NCBI GenBank assembly: GCA_021151695.1
Contig: JAGKWU010000002.1
Span: forward strand, 305,624-369,623
DNA: 64,000 nt
Source of the DNA: Cellvibrionaceae bacterium
GTDB lineage: Bacteria > Pseudomonadota > Gammaproteobacteria > Pseudomonadales > Cellvibrionaceae
Direction of reading: 5' to 3'
Shown: piece after piece, positions 25,778-34,631 of the stretch
How the letters are laid out: each line of letters starts with the position of its first letter
Position numbering within the stretch: the first letter of the stretch is position 1
Position numbers and translations under genes: made by a program
The notes under the pieces: generated by a model
Told to the model about the DNA's origin: nothing
The model's input: only the letters and a program-made list of their open reading frames with translations
The model's database searches: none

Positions 25778-25788
25778 TGAGGTACCCC

Positions 25789-26496
25789 ATGATTCCGCAA
25801 CAGCTCTCACTGGGTGTCAGCCTCAACGACGATGCCACTTTTGATAATTTTTATGCGCCGGCAAACAGCCCTAACGCCGAGATAGTGGCAGCGCTGCGCA
25901 GCCAATTGGAATGCGCCAGCGAACCCTTTATTTATTTGTGGGGTGGTGCGGGTTGTGGCTTGACCCATCTGCTGCAAGCTGCCTGCCATCATGCGCAAAC
26001 ACTCCATAAAAGCTTCCAGTATTTTCCGCTGCGCGACCTCGCTGGTTACGCTCCGCAGGAATTGTTTGCGGGTTTGGAGACACTCGATTTTATTTGTCTG
26101 GATGGCCTCGATTTAGTGATTGAGCGGCCCGATTGGGAGCTGGCACTTTTCCACCTCTACAACAGCCTGCGCGATGCGGGAAAATTGTTGTTGGTGGCGG
26201 CAGTCCAGGGGCCGCGAGAATTGCCAGTGCAACTGCCTGACCTCGCCTCGCGTTTACAATGGGGCGGCACCTTTCATGTGCAGACATTGAAGGACGAGCA
26301 GAAACAACAAGCGCTGCAGTTTCGCGCAAAGGCGCGCGGGCTTGAATTAAACGATGAAGTCGCGGCCTACATTATCCAGCGGTTACCGCGCGATATGAAT
26401 GAACTCTTCTGGCAGCTCAACCGTTTGGATCATGCGTCATTGGCTGAGCAGCGCAAGCTTACGATTCCGTTTGTGAAAAAAATCCTGTCGCTCTGA
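25789..26496 (+). CDS. hda: DnaA regulatory inactivator Hda
   Basis: Hda is a AAA+ protein of 235 residues that, with the DNA-loaded beta clamp, promotes ATP hydrolysis by DnaA and so limits re-initiation of replication. The N-terminus has the clamp-binding motif QLSLGV. A DnaA-like nucleotide fold follows: WGGAGCGLTHLLQA (the lysine of Walker A is absent, as is common in Hda), FICLDGLDLV as Walker B, and LASRLQWGGTF with sensor-type arginine. GAGG precedes ATG 25789. It is 11 bp after the DUF2066 gene, the usual pairing. Confidence 0.95.
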   Translation: MIPQQLSLGVSLNDDATFDNFYAPANSPNAEIVAALRSQLECASEPFIYLWGGAGCGLTHLLQAACHHAQTLHKSFQYFPLRDLAGYAPQELFAGLETLDFICLDGLDLVIERPDWELALFHLYNSLRDAGKLLLVAAVQGPRELPVQLPDLASRLQWGGTFHVQTLKDEQKQQALQFRAKARGLELNDEVAAYIIQRLPRDMNELFWQLNRLDHASLAEQRKLTIPFVKKILSL

Positions 26497-26532
26497 TTGT
26501 TTAGTAAAAATTGCCCAACAAATTCAGGACAT

Positions 26533-26565
26533 AAAAAAACGGCTCTTATCAGAGCCGTTTTTTTA
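26533..26565. terminator. Bidirectional terminator between hda and gluP
   Basis: AACGGCTCT (26538-26546), 4-base loop and AGAGCCGTT (26551-26559), with an A-run before and a T-run after, lie between convergent genes. Confidence 0.92.
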
Positions 26566-26588
26566 TGCGTGAAGATTACAGCGAGTAA

Positions 26589-27941
26589 TTAGTCTGGCTG
26601 TAATTGTGCGTTGCCAGTTTCCGCCGCATCATCAGCAGTGCTGGTGAGGTTGGCGTATTTGGCACCGAAGAACAGGATAAACAGGTAGCAAGCTGCTGGC
26701 AGCAGGAAGGAGATTTGCAAGCCAATGTGGTCAGCCAAGGCGCCCTGTGCGTAAGGCACAATCGCGCCGCCCACAATACCCATACACAACAGGCCTGAGC
26801 CTTGGCTGGTGTATTTGCCAATGTCGTGCAGGGCCATGGTGAAAATGGTGGGGAACATAATAGAGTTAAACAGGCCAACACCAATCAGCGCCCACATAGC
26901 GGCAGTGCCAGATGAGAAGGTGGCGATCATAATCAAGGTAATAGTGGTTGCAGCACAGCCGGCAAGTACAACGCCAGGGCGAATAACGCGCATCACAAAG
27001 AATCCGATAAAGCGACCAACCATGGCGCCGCCCCAGTAGAGATACAAATAATCTTCTGCCGCTTTGGCTGCACTCAAGCCGGCAACTTTTTCCAGGCCCA
27101 AGAAGTTAACCAGATAACTGCCAATAGATACTTCAGCACCTACGTAAAGGAAGATACCAAGAACGCCAAGGCCAAGACGTGGGTGAGCTTTAACGGCATC
27201 CCAGTTGGACTTGATTGCATTGCCAATACCTTTGTCTTGCTCGTCTTGCGCATCCACAATAGTCGGCAGCTTGGCGAACGCAAAAATTACCGCGAGCAGC
27301 AGCAACACGCCAGCAAGCGCAACATAGGGTAATTGCACGGAAAGCGCTTCGTTCAAGTGGTATTGATGCAGCTCTTCAGGGGACAGTTTTGCCAGCTCAG
27401 CCGCGCTCAAGAATGTTGCGCCACCGAGAATAACGCCAGCCAATAATTTGGGGGCGACTGTGGTACCCAGTGAGTTGAATGCCTGGGTCAGGGTCAGGCG
27501 GCTTGATGCAGTTTCAGGTGCGCCCAGTACTGCTACGTAAGGGTTGGCAGATACTTGCAGCACGGTGATACCGGCAGCCAGGATAAAAAATGCAAACAGG
27601 AAAAAGTTGTAGCCTGAGGTTGCCGCTGGGAAAAACAGCAAACAACCGGCTGCAGCGATAACCAGGCCGGTCACCGCGCCTTTTTTATAGCCGAAGCTGC
27701 GCACGTACATACCCGCTGGCAGTGATACCAGGAAATAAGCACCGAAGAACCATACTTGCACCAATGCCGCTTGCATATAGCTCAGGGTGAAAACAGATTT
27801 CAAATGGGGGATAAGTACGTCGTTGAGTGAGGTAATTGAGCCCCACATAAAAAACAGAATAGTGACGATGATGAGCGGGATGGTGTTATTGCCATTGGAC
27901 GTGCCCTGGCTTTTGACCGACCCCTGCGGGATGCTTGCCAT
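26589..27941 (-). CDS. gluP: Glucose/galactose MFS transporter, GluP/FucP type
   Basis: The 450-residue transporter has 12 predicted helices. Its N-terminal pattern (ILFFMWGSITSLNDVLIPHLK) and VLQVSANPYVAVLGAPETASSRL are hallmarks of the GluP/FucP sugar:H+ symporter family. It should import glucose or a similar hexose across the inner membrane. It is divergent from the LacI-type regulator gene and near glucokinase, so the imported sugar can be phosphorylated by Glk. A promoter (28102-28074) with an operator-like half-site at its -35 box is visible. The stop codon lies in the loop of an 8-bp hairpin (26575-26604). Confidence 0.93.
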   Translation of the reverse strand: MASIPQGSVKSQGTSNGNNTIPLIIVTILFFMWGSITSLNDVLIPHLKSVFTLSYMQAALVQVWFFGAYFLVSLPAGMYVRSFGYKKGAVTGLVIAAAGCLLFFPAATSGYNFFLFAFFILAAGITVLQVSANPYVAVLGAPETASSRLTLTQAFNSLGTTVAPKLLAGVILGGATFLSAAELAKLSPEELHQYHLNEALSVQLPYVALAGVLLLLAVIFAFAKLPTIVDAQDEQDKGIGNAIKSNWDAVKAHPRLGLGVLGIFLYVGAEVSIGSYLVNFLGLEKVAGLSAAKAAEDYLYLYWGGAMVGRFIGFFVMRVIRPGVVLAGCAATTITLIMIATFSSGTAAMWALIGVGLFNSIMFPTIFTMALHDIGKYTSQGSGLLCMGIVGGAIVPYAQGALADHIGLQISFLLPAACYLFILFFGAKYANLTSTADDAAETGNAQLQPD

Positions 27942-28073
27942 AATGTAAACCTCGTATTGTCGTTGTTTGTCTCTCTAATTTTGTCTCTGTAACGAGAGCA
28001 CCCTGAGCGGCTGTTGGAGTTATGCCTGAACAGGTTCCTGCGCCCGGGTGGTCCCAGGCTGCAAGTGCGCGGT

Positions 28074-28102
28074 ACTATAATTGAAGCCCCCTGTGCTGTC
28101 AC
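28074..28102 (-). promoter_or_regulatory. Probable gluP promoter with overlapping half-operator
   Basis: On the minus strand GTGACA (28102-28097), 17 bases and TATAGT (28079-28074) form a good sigma-70 promoter. The -35 box is part of TGACAGC, the same half-site as in the dyad at 34227-34244. Two direct copies of CCTGTGCTGT (28090 and 28111) are 21 bp apart in this 308-bp divergent region (27942-28249). The region also serves the LacI-type gene. Confidence 0.6.
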
Positions 28103-28249
28103 ATGGTTTTCCTGTGCTGTTAAGCAGTTTGTGGGAACGTTAGAATGCAGAAAAAAATCGGCGTCAGATGCAGCTACTTTTTGCTAAGCTAGTAGTCGTT
28201 ATGACTTTATTTGTAAGTAAGCAAACCAGAAAAATAACAGGTGGTGTGA

Positions 28250-29269
28250 GTGTCAAAGGCAACGATTGATGATGTAGCAGCGCTTGCGGGCGTTTCCATG
28301 AAAACCGTATCGCGGGTGATGAACAACGAGCCCAATGTGCGGCCGGCGACCCGCGAAAAAGTTGAGGCTGCCGTCGCACAACTTGATTATCGCCCCAATA
28401 TGTCGGCCCGCAGCCTTGCGGGTAATCGCTCCTATCTTCTCGGCCTTTTGTATGCGATCCCCTCGGCGCACTATGTGCTGGATATTCAGGAGGGTGTGCT
28501 GGATAACTGTCGCCCGCAAGGTTACGAGTTACTGGTCCACCCCTGTAACCACCAGGACGCTAATATCACCGAAGAAATTACCAACCTTATTCGCGACAAG
28601 CGTATTGATGGTGTGATGCTGACGCCGCCTATCTCTGACAATATGACACTGCTCAATGCACTCAAAAAAATGGCGGTGCCTTTTGTGCGTGTTGCACCCA
28701 CTGAAAATAAAGATCTCTCGCCCTACGTAGAAACCAACGATAGGGAAGCAACCTACGATATGACCTGCAAACTTATTGCCATGGGCCATACGCGCATAGG
28801 TTTTATTTGCGGGCACCCCGATCACCGCGCCGTGGTGTCGCGCTTTGACGGCTATAAAGCAGCATTGATAGAAAACAATATTCCTATAGTGCCTGAGCTG
28901 GTAGCAGAGGGATTGAACTCATTTGAATCCGGCGAAGTTTGCGCGCGCAAATTGCTTCAACTCAAGCAGCGACCCACGGCAATTTTTGCCGCAAACGATG
29001 ATATGGCTGCTGGCGCCATGATGGTGGCTCATCAGGCAGGCATAAAAATTCCAGCGGAATTATCTGTTGCCGGGTTTGACGATACGCCAGTGGCACATCA
29101 AATTTGGCCTGCACTTACCACTGTGCGCCAACCCATTCAGCAGATGGCAAAGAAAGCGACTGAATTGTTGATCAAACAATTGCGCGGAAAATCTGTGCAG
29201 CTGCCGGCGAGCATGTTGAGTTCCAGTATTATTGAGCGGCAGTCCACGGGACCGGCACCAAAAAAATAA
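28250..29269 (+). CDS. LacI-family transcriptional regulator of the sugar locus
   Basis: The 339-residue repressor starts at GTG 28250 behind AGGTGG. The N-terminal helix-turn-helix (TIDDVAALAGVSMKTVSRVMN) and hinge (YRPNMSARSLAG) bind DNA. The periplasmic-binding-protein-like core (about 60-335) binds the sugar effector, with FAANDDMAAGA and VAGFDDTPVA typical of the family. It is divergent from gluP and close to glk and the beta-glucosidase. The LacI-type dyads at 34227-34244 and the half-site at the gluP promoter are the likely targets. The effector is probably glucose or cellobiose-related, which is inference from the neighbours. Confidence 0.94.
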   Translation: MSKATIDDVAALAGVSMKTVSRVMNNEPNVRPATREKVEAAVAQLDYRPNMSARSLAGNRSYLLGLLYAIPSAHYVLDIQEGVLDNCRPQGYELLVHPCNHQDANITEEITNLIRDKRIDGVMLTPPISDNMTLLNALKKMAVPFVRVAPTENKDLSPYVETNDREATYDMTCKLIAMGHTRIGFICGHPDHRAVVSRFDGYKAALIENNIPIVPELVAEGLNSFESGEVCARKLLQLKQRPTAIFAANDDMAAGAMMVAHQAGIKIPAELSVAGFDDTPVAHQIWPALTTVRQPIQQMAKKATELLIKQLRGKSVQLPASMLSSSIIERQSTGPAPKK

Positions 29270-29294
29270 AACCCCACTTTTTAAGGCGGGGTTT
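29269..29294. terminator. Terminator between the LacI-type gene and the C25 peptidase gene
   Basis: AAACCCC (29269-29275) and GGGGTTT (29288-29294) form a short stem near the stop codon between convergent genes. Confidence 0.7.
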
Positions 29295-29318
29295 GTCAAT
29301 TGCGGAGGGAAACAACAT

Positions 29319-32300
29319 TTAGCCCATATTTAACTCCATTGCTTTGGCTTTTGGTTTCTCTTGATGTTGGTCGGTGTAGCTAATCTCTGGATTCTTAATA
29401 TACTGTTTTTCGGAATAAACGTCCGTATCAATAATTGAAGCCTCTTGCACCAGGTTGTTTTTAAATTTTGTGATGATATCGCCGATTTCTTTTGCTGTGA
29501 CTTTGTAGGGAAGTCCACCAGCAACATTAATTGTCAGCGTTAATTTCTCAGAGTTAAACCATTCCTCCGCGAATGCCATCGTGCCTTGGTCACAGAGAGT
29601 AAAGCGATGAAGGTTTTCGCCTTCTTGTGCAAGAACCTCAACATTTTTCAGAATTCGCTTGCTCAAATCATCCTCCCTGAATGCCTTAATAATAAGCCGG
29701 TTCGGATCGAACAGAATATCAACACCGAGCCTGAATGGTTTATGGTCCCATACTTCCATTTCCGGATCACCCAGTAAGTTTAGCGCTAAAACGCTCCATT
29801 TATGGTAATGGTTTGATGGGTTGCTTTGAATAAATTGCAGCCGACTATTGTGCATCAGCCCCAGATGTCGAGTATTGGTTAGTTCGTGGAAAAACGCGCG
29901 CTGATAATCATCACCAACACCAATCCATGAAAAGCGCGTATGCCCAACGTAAGCGACAGCTCCACCGTTGGTATTAGTCAACAAGTGTTCAGACATCGAA
30001 TCCATAGTGGTGAAATCATTGGTGAGGCACGAATCAGCAAATGCAATAAAAAGCTTATTGGTATTGGTGATACTTTGAGCCAGTGCGCTCTCCAAAGAAC
30101 AGCATCCACCTGAGTAACCGTGCCCGGATAAACTCACGAAATGCTGTCCGCTATTAAGTGCAACGGCTAATGTACTGGCACTAATTCTGTCCAGGGGTGC
30201 TGCTGCCTGATTGCTCAGCGGTAAACTTTCAATATCTTCGTATAAACGACTAAAACGGTTGATGACAGACAGCTCCGCATCTACCTGCTGGCGTAACGCC
30301 TCCTGATCCATCATGGAGCCATCTGCCGCTGTAGAATCCAGAATGAAATGTGAAGGCGCGATATCACTTGTATTACCGTAGATCACCAGTGTGTGCGTAA
30401 TATAGGGGAGCTCAATTGTTTGTCCCCAAGGCATGTGAATAACGGCAACTGCTGGGCTTAAATCAGTGGCACTTTTTGCGTAATGCCAGCCATGACTTGT
30501 CGCTCCGGCATGTTGGTTGTAGGGAATGACGCGTACATCGGTATCACTAACCCATGCGATGAGTTGCCAATTCCAATCAAAGACGGAGTCTTCAGGCGTT
30601 TGCAGAATTGCCTTGCCCTGCGCTACCAGCGTATGAAAATAATATGCCTCTGGCGGATTAGAAGGGGTTGACCAAAAGCCGAGACGTCCGCCCCAGTTTT
30701 CTGAAACGAGCAACATTTTATCCACATAGTTGCGATCCAGTCGTGTGCCATCTGTTGTGCTAAATTTTTCGTAAGCAATAACCTTATTCACAAAATTATC
30801 TGCGTCGGCTGGGGAGGACACCGCTGCGCGCCCTACAATAATGTCTGAATTCCAATTGATTGGATCAAAGTCAACGCCAAGCTCATGTTGACCATAAATT
30901 CGATTGTTGTTGTAATCCCAATCATGTCGACCAGGTAAACTGTAGTTAGGTCCAAAAAGACTGGCGTAATAAAAATCGGTGGGAATAGTATTCCATGTAT
31001 AATGAAATCGTAGCGGTGCGTGAATGATAGATGCAGGTCCATCAACTCTAATAAATGTTGTTGGTGATGATGAATAAGTGGTGTAGGTATTATCTGTGCA
31101 AAAATGCCAGCCTAAGCGATTCCGAAACTGTTCGTCCGTTTCAAATAGGTTAATTCTGTTAATCGCTCCTGTTGCAGGTTGTAAATAGGGCGAAAAAACA
31201 TGTGTTTGGATAAGGCGGCTAGGAGATTTTTTTGGAATCAATTGCCCTGTGTTTTTATTAGTTAGCTTTAAATAGCTATCGTTAACATTGAACCACTCAC
31301 CTAGCGAGACTGCATTCACCTTTAAGAAGGTTCCTGTCCAGAAGGCTTCATTAACTGCCGGTGGGTTGTTTGCGCTCTGCTCATTAACATCACCGCGTAT
31401 TTCGCCTGCAGCCTGACGGATAGGTAAGATTTCAGTGTCGCCACCCAGTAAGCACCAGGAGACGCCCCAATTCCTATGAGCATATTTTAAAAAATTCCGG
31501 ATCACTTCTTGTAGGTCAACTGCATTCTCTTTGAAGTTTCCAAATCGACCGTCCACTATGTCAGTGATAGTTACCAAACGTGCTTTAAGCCCCTTTTCTT
31601 TTTTCCAATCAATTATTTTTTTAAATGGTGTTGTCATATCACCAACTTCGGTCGTTCTCTCTATCGTATCGCTGTTCCATTGATAATTGTCAGTAATGAC
31701 CAGATAGTCATAACTTCCAAACAGCTCCCATGGGAATCGAGAGATATCAATAACTTTAGTTGGGTTAACAACCTTGTTTTTAAGTGCGGCCAGAGTGGCG
31801 CTTTGAATCTTCACGTTAGGAGACAATGAACGAACTGTCGAGTATTTTTCTACTTTTACATTGTTCGTTGTAGAGTACGAAACCTTAATTTCAATAAGCT
31901 CATTTAATTGAGGTATATACTCCTTATCTATTGTAATTGGGTTAATTTGGATGCTGGCAATCGTATTTGCTCCATCAATTATGGTGGATTTCAAACTGGC
32001 CAGCGGAGGAGGATTGCGAAAAAAATTACTGTATGTTTCAGGATTAATTTCCGAAGAAGAGGGGGCGTGCGGAATACTTCTTGGTAAATCCTCTGTGCGA
32101 GGCGTCATGTATTTTAATCGCTGCGTACAGTTATTGTCTGGCTTGATTGCCCTGGTGTTTGCAGCAACACGATATTGAGCCTGTGGAAGAATAACCATCG
32201 GCTTCTCAGAGAGCTTGGTGAACTTTTCAGCGTGCGCAAAAACCCTGATTTCTGCTGTATTTGCTGGTAATGCTACCTGTATGATTTTCGAGGGAAGTGA

Positions 32301-32459
32301 AGGGGTATCAGGCTCCCCACTATTTTTAAACTCCGCCCCAAGATCAAAGCGAACCCCGAATGGGGTGTCATCAATTAACAAACTTTCTGCATCAATTTTT
32401 ATTTTAAGAACAACTGAGTTGTCGTCGATGTATTGTAACGATTGAATATGATTTTTCAT
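29319..32459 (-). CDS. C25 (gingipain-type) cysteine peptidase without visible signal peptide
   Basis: The 1046-residue protein shows a gingipain-like propeptide region at the N-terminus (SGEPDTPSLPSKIIQVALP). The peptidase body starts near residue 250 (YDYLVITDNY, GLKARLVTITDI, DLQEVIRNFLKYAH, WCLLGGDTEILP). The catalytic pair is His780 in SLSGHGY and Cys811 in FADSCLTNDF, 31 residues apart as in C25 enzymes. NLLGDPEMEVW and a C-terminal beta domain follow. AAGGA precedes the ATG, so the start is sound, yet no signal peptide or lipobox exists and no type IX secretion tail is recognisable. The gene is visibly richer in A/T than its neighbours, which suggests recent acquisition. A long insertion (about residues 370-700) separates the first part of the domain from the catalytic dyad. 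The substrate is unknown. Confidence 0.85.
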   Translation of the reverse strand: MKNHIQSLQYIDDNSVVLKIKIDAESLLIDDTPFGVRFDLGAEFKNSGEPDTPSLPSKIIQVALPANTAEIRVFAHAEKFTKLSEKPMVILPQAQYRVAANTRAIKPDNNCTQRLKYMTPRTEDLPRSIPHAPSSSEINPETYSNFFRNPPPLASLKSTIIDGANTIASIQINPITIDKEYIPQLNELIEIKVSYSTTNNVKVEKYSTVRSLSPNVKIQSATLAALKNKVVNPTKVIDISRFPWELFGSYDYLVITDNYQWNSDTIERTTEVGDMTTPFKKIIDWKKEKGLKARLVTITDIVDGRFGNFKENAVDLQEVIRNFLKYAHRNWGVSWCLLGGDTEILPIRQAAGEIRGDVNEQSANNPPAVNEAFWTGTFLKVNAVSLGEWFNVNDSYLKLTNKNTGQLIPKKSPSRLIQTHVFSPYLQPATGAINRINLFETDEQFRNRLGWHFCTDNTYTTYSSSPTTFIRVDGPASIIHAPLRFHYTWNTIPTDFYYASLFGPNYSLPGRHDWDYNNNRIYGQHELGVDFDPINWNSDIIVGRAAVSSPADADNFVNKVIAYEKFSTTDGTRLDRNYVDKMLLVSENWGGRLGFWSTPSNPPEAYYFHTLVAQGKAILQTPEDSVFDWNWQLIAWVSDTDVRVIPYNQHAGATSHGWHYAKSATDLSPAVAVIHMPWGQTIELPYITHTLVIYGNTSDIAPSHFILDSTAADGSMMDQEALRQQVDAELSVINRFSRLYEDIESLPLSNQAAAPLDRISASTLAVALNSGQHFVSLSGHGYSGGCCSLESALAQSITNTNKLFIAFADSCLTNDFTTMDSMSEHLLTNTNGGAVAYVGHTRFSWIGVGDDYQRAFFHELTNTRHLGLMHNSRLQFIQSNPSNHYHKWSVLALNLLGDPEMEVWDHKPFRLGVDILFDPNRLIIKAFREDDLSKRILKNVEVLAQEGENLHRFTLCDQGTMAFAEEWFNSEKLTLTINVAGGLPYKVTAKEIGDIITKFKNNLVQEASIIDTDVYSEKQYIKNPEISYTDQHQEKPKAKAMELNMG

Positions 32460-32984
32460 TTTCGCAATCCTTTTAAAGTTGAGTTAGTGTTTTGCGGCAG
32501 TGATAGGTATAGGGGAAATCCTAAAACCAATTCATTTAAATTAAGCCTGCTGCATGAATCAATATAAACACTCGAGTTAATAATTATGTGTATAAATACA
32601 AAGGAGGATTGTTAAAAATTCACATCAATAAAAATTACATATAATAATTGTTAAGTGAATTTAAAATAAAAATTCCTATCGCAAATAAAAATATAAATTA
32701 TCAACAGTTTTGTTTTTTAAAAAAGGAATAGCATGCTCAATATAAACACTTATCGAGGGTGCAGAAAAATCATGGTTCAGGATGTTCAATCACAATAATT
32801 TATTAAAATAGACTTATCACCCCCCATATGGAGGGGGAAATGCTATTGTATAAATTCGTAGATTGCGGTGACGTAAGCGGAATGGCAGGCGCGAATCAAA
32901 AAGATCGAGTTGAATGCGTCGTATGTTTAAGTGCTGGCGAGTAGGTTGATATTTGTCGCGTAGGAATGTGAGAAGAAAAATTGC
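32460..32984. other. AT-rich intergenic stretch upstream of the C25 peptidase
   Basis: This half kilobase is far more A/T-rich than the rest of the window, especially 32521-32760. It should contain the promoter of the peptidase gene, but several candidate A/T boxes make the choice uncertain. A C5/G5 dyad (CCCCC-ATATGGA-GGGGG, about 32821-32837) is visible. No gene was found. Confidence 0.5.
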
Positions 32985-33026
32985 ACGCATAAAAAAGCGC
33001 TCACCAGGGAGCGCTTTTTTATGCGT
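32985..33026 (-). terminator. Strong glk terminator, 18-bp stem
   Basis: Perfect arms 32985-33002 and 33009-33026 (core AAAAAAGCGCTC) with a 6-base loop include runs of six A and six T. It lies just downstream of glk on the minus strand and could work in both directions. Confidence 0.92.
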
Positions 33027-33041
33027 CGATAAATTAATTTA

Positions 33042-34028
33042 TCAAGGCTTCAACTGCGGTGTATTGTGAATCAACCAGGCTGCAGAACCCACCAATGCGG
33101 CTGTGTCATTCACAATCACTTTGATGGAAATATCATTTACATAGTGAGCCATAGGGCCTTTGTTTTTGTAGCGCTCTACAAAATTGGTCTCGGGCAAAAT
33201 GCCCATCAGTTTTGGTGTAATACCGCCACCAATTACTACACCACCACGCGCGCCAGTTGATACGGCCTTATCACCGGCCACTGCACCCAGTGTGTTGCAG
33301 AAGGTCACCACAGCTTCGCGGCAAATTGGATCTTCATTTGCCAAACCTTTGGTGCTGACGTCAGCAGGTGTGTAAGGCTGCGCTTCAACACCGGCGATAT
33401 GTGCCAGTGCTTTGTACAGGTTAACCAAGCCGCCACCCGACAAAATATTCTCTACAGAAACGTGCGGCTGGTGTTTCAACAAATAAGATTTGATCGCCAA
33501 TTCTTTTTCGGTCGTTGGGGCAAAGCTCGCGTGACCGCCTTCGGTGGGAATGATTTCCCAATTGCCGTGGTTAGGCACCAGCAGCGCCATACCAAAGCCA
33601 GTGCCTGGGCCCATAACCACAATCGGGGCAACCGGATTGCTGTTGGCGGCATAGAGGGTTTTGGTTTCATTTTCTTGCAGGAAAGGTACAGCGTAGGCGA
33701 GGGCGGCGAAGTCGTTGATGACATGCAGGGTTTTCATACCCAACTGGTCGCGCAACTCGGTGATGGAGAATTTCCAGCCCAGGTTGGTCATCTGCGCAAA
33801 ACCGTGCTCAATAGGGCCGGCAATGGCAAGGCAGGCGTACTCGGGCATAGTGATGCCAAACTCGGCGCAACAGGCTTTGATCATGCTGCCCATATCCGGG
33901 TAGGTTGCGCACTTAAGGGTAATTTGACGTGAAGCGGTGTAGATGGGTTTGCTTCTGTCGGCGGATTGTTCAACCAAGCCGAAACGAGCGTTAGTGCCAC
34001 CAATGTCGGCGACTAATAAGAAGCCCAT
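33042..34028 (-). CDS. glk: Glucokinase
   Basis: The 328-residue enzyme phosphorylates glucose with ATP to glucose 6-phosphate in the cytoplasm. It has the ATP-binding DIGGTNARFGLV at residues 8-19, the sugar-contact region LHVINDFAALAYAVP, GPGTGFGMALLV, EGGHASFAP and the C-terminal GGVVIGGGITPK. The sequence is of the bacterial Glk (COG0837) group rather than the ROK group. GAGGA precedes the ATG. It is divergent from the beta-glucosidase gene, with which it shares an operator. It completes a route of sugar uptake (GluP), glucoside cleavage and phosphorylation. The stop codon abuts a 16-bp palindrome (33028-33043). Confidence 0.96.
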   Translation of the reverse strand: MGFLLVADIGGTNARFGLVEQSADRSKPIYTASRQITLKCATYPDMGSMIKACCAEFGITMPEYACLAIAGPIEHGFAQMTNLGWKFSITELRDQLGMKTLHVINDFAALAYAVPFLQENETKTLYAANSNPVAPIVVMGPGTGFGMALLVPNHGNWEIIPTEGGHASFAPTTEKELAIKSYLLKHQPHVSVENILSGGGLVNLYKALAHIAGVEAQPYTPADVSTKGLANEDPICREAVVTFCNTLGAVAGDKAVSTGARGGVVIGGGITPKLMGILPETNFVERYKNKGPMAHYVNDISIKVIVNDTAALVGSAAWLIHNTPQLKP

Positions 34029-34631
34029 GCGTGAATCCTCATTGTTTTTTGGGATGTTGTTGGAGTCTGTGGTTTGACCTTGTGGTGTTGACCTTGGCCA
34101 GTGATGTTTGGCCTTGGACGGGAATGAAACTTAGGGTAGGCGTTTATTGATATGCCAAAGAAATGTTAAGCCATCATTCAGGTGCGGATTATGCCGCATT
34201 TCCAGCATCTGGGAAGTCTAGGTACGATTGACAGCGCTGTCAATAAACGGTACTTTGTACAACAAATGTGTAAAGACAGCTTTTTGCGCCAAAAAAGCTA
34301 CAAATGTGTTTATTAATGAATAATAATTCGCTGGTAAAACAATGGCAGGCAGTACCCACGTCACCTTCCGCGGCCCAGTGATAGACGATTCAGGTGCCGA
34401 CGACATCAAGGCAGAGAATCCTGTTTATTGAGTAAACCTACGAACTTGCGGCTACTGACTATGCTTTCAGTATCCCGTCTCTATGCGCAGTGTTTATCCA
34501 GACTTTAGAAATTTGTAGCTGTAAAGGTCTTGGAAGAGCTCAGCAGCTTCACGCAATCATGTGCCGGCGTGGGATATCTCCCCGGGCAGGCAAGAATTTT
34601 GATCGGCAACTCATTCCGGAGGTTAGTTAAA
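34029..34631. other. Divergent glk / beta-glucosidase regulatory region with long leader
   Basis: The region contains the shared operator and promoters (34215-34256). To its right a leader of about 370 bases precedes the GH3 start. A 29-codon open frame (34342-34431, ATG to TGA) lies in it with only a weak ribosome site, so its translation is uncertain. An in-frame extension of the GH3 gene to TTG 34530 shows no signal peptide and is treated as leader. Confidence 0.5.
34215..34256. promoter_or_regulatory. LacI-type operator embedded in two face-to-face promoters
   Basis: ATTGACAGCGCTGTCAAT (34227-34244) is a perfect 18-bp dyad with the central CG step of LacI-family operators. Its left half contains TTGACA (34228-34233) followed by 17 bases and TACTTT (34251-34256), a promoter toward the beta-glucosidase. 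Its right half on the other strand gives TTGACA (34243-34238), 17 bases and TAGACT (34220-34215), a promoter toward glk. One bound repressor would cover both -35 boxes. Confidence 0.82.

Noticed and set aside
34530..34631. N-terminal extension of the GH3 enzyme to TTG 34530
   Set aside because: It contains no signal peptide and has a poorer ribosome site than GTG 34632.
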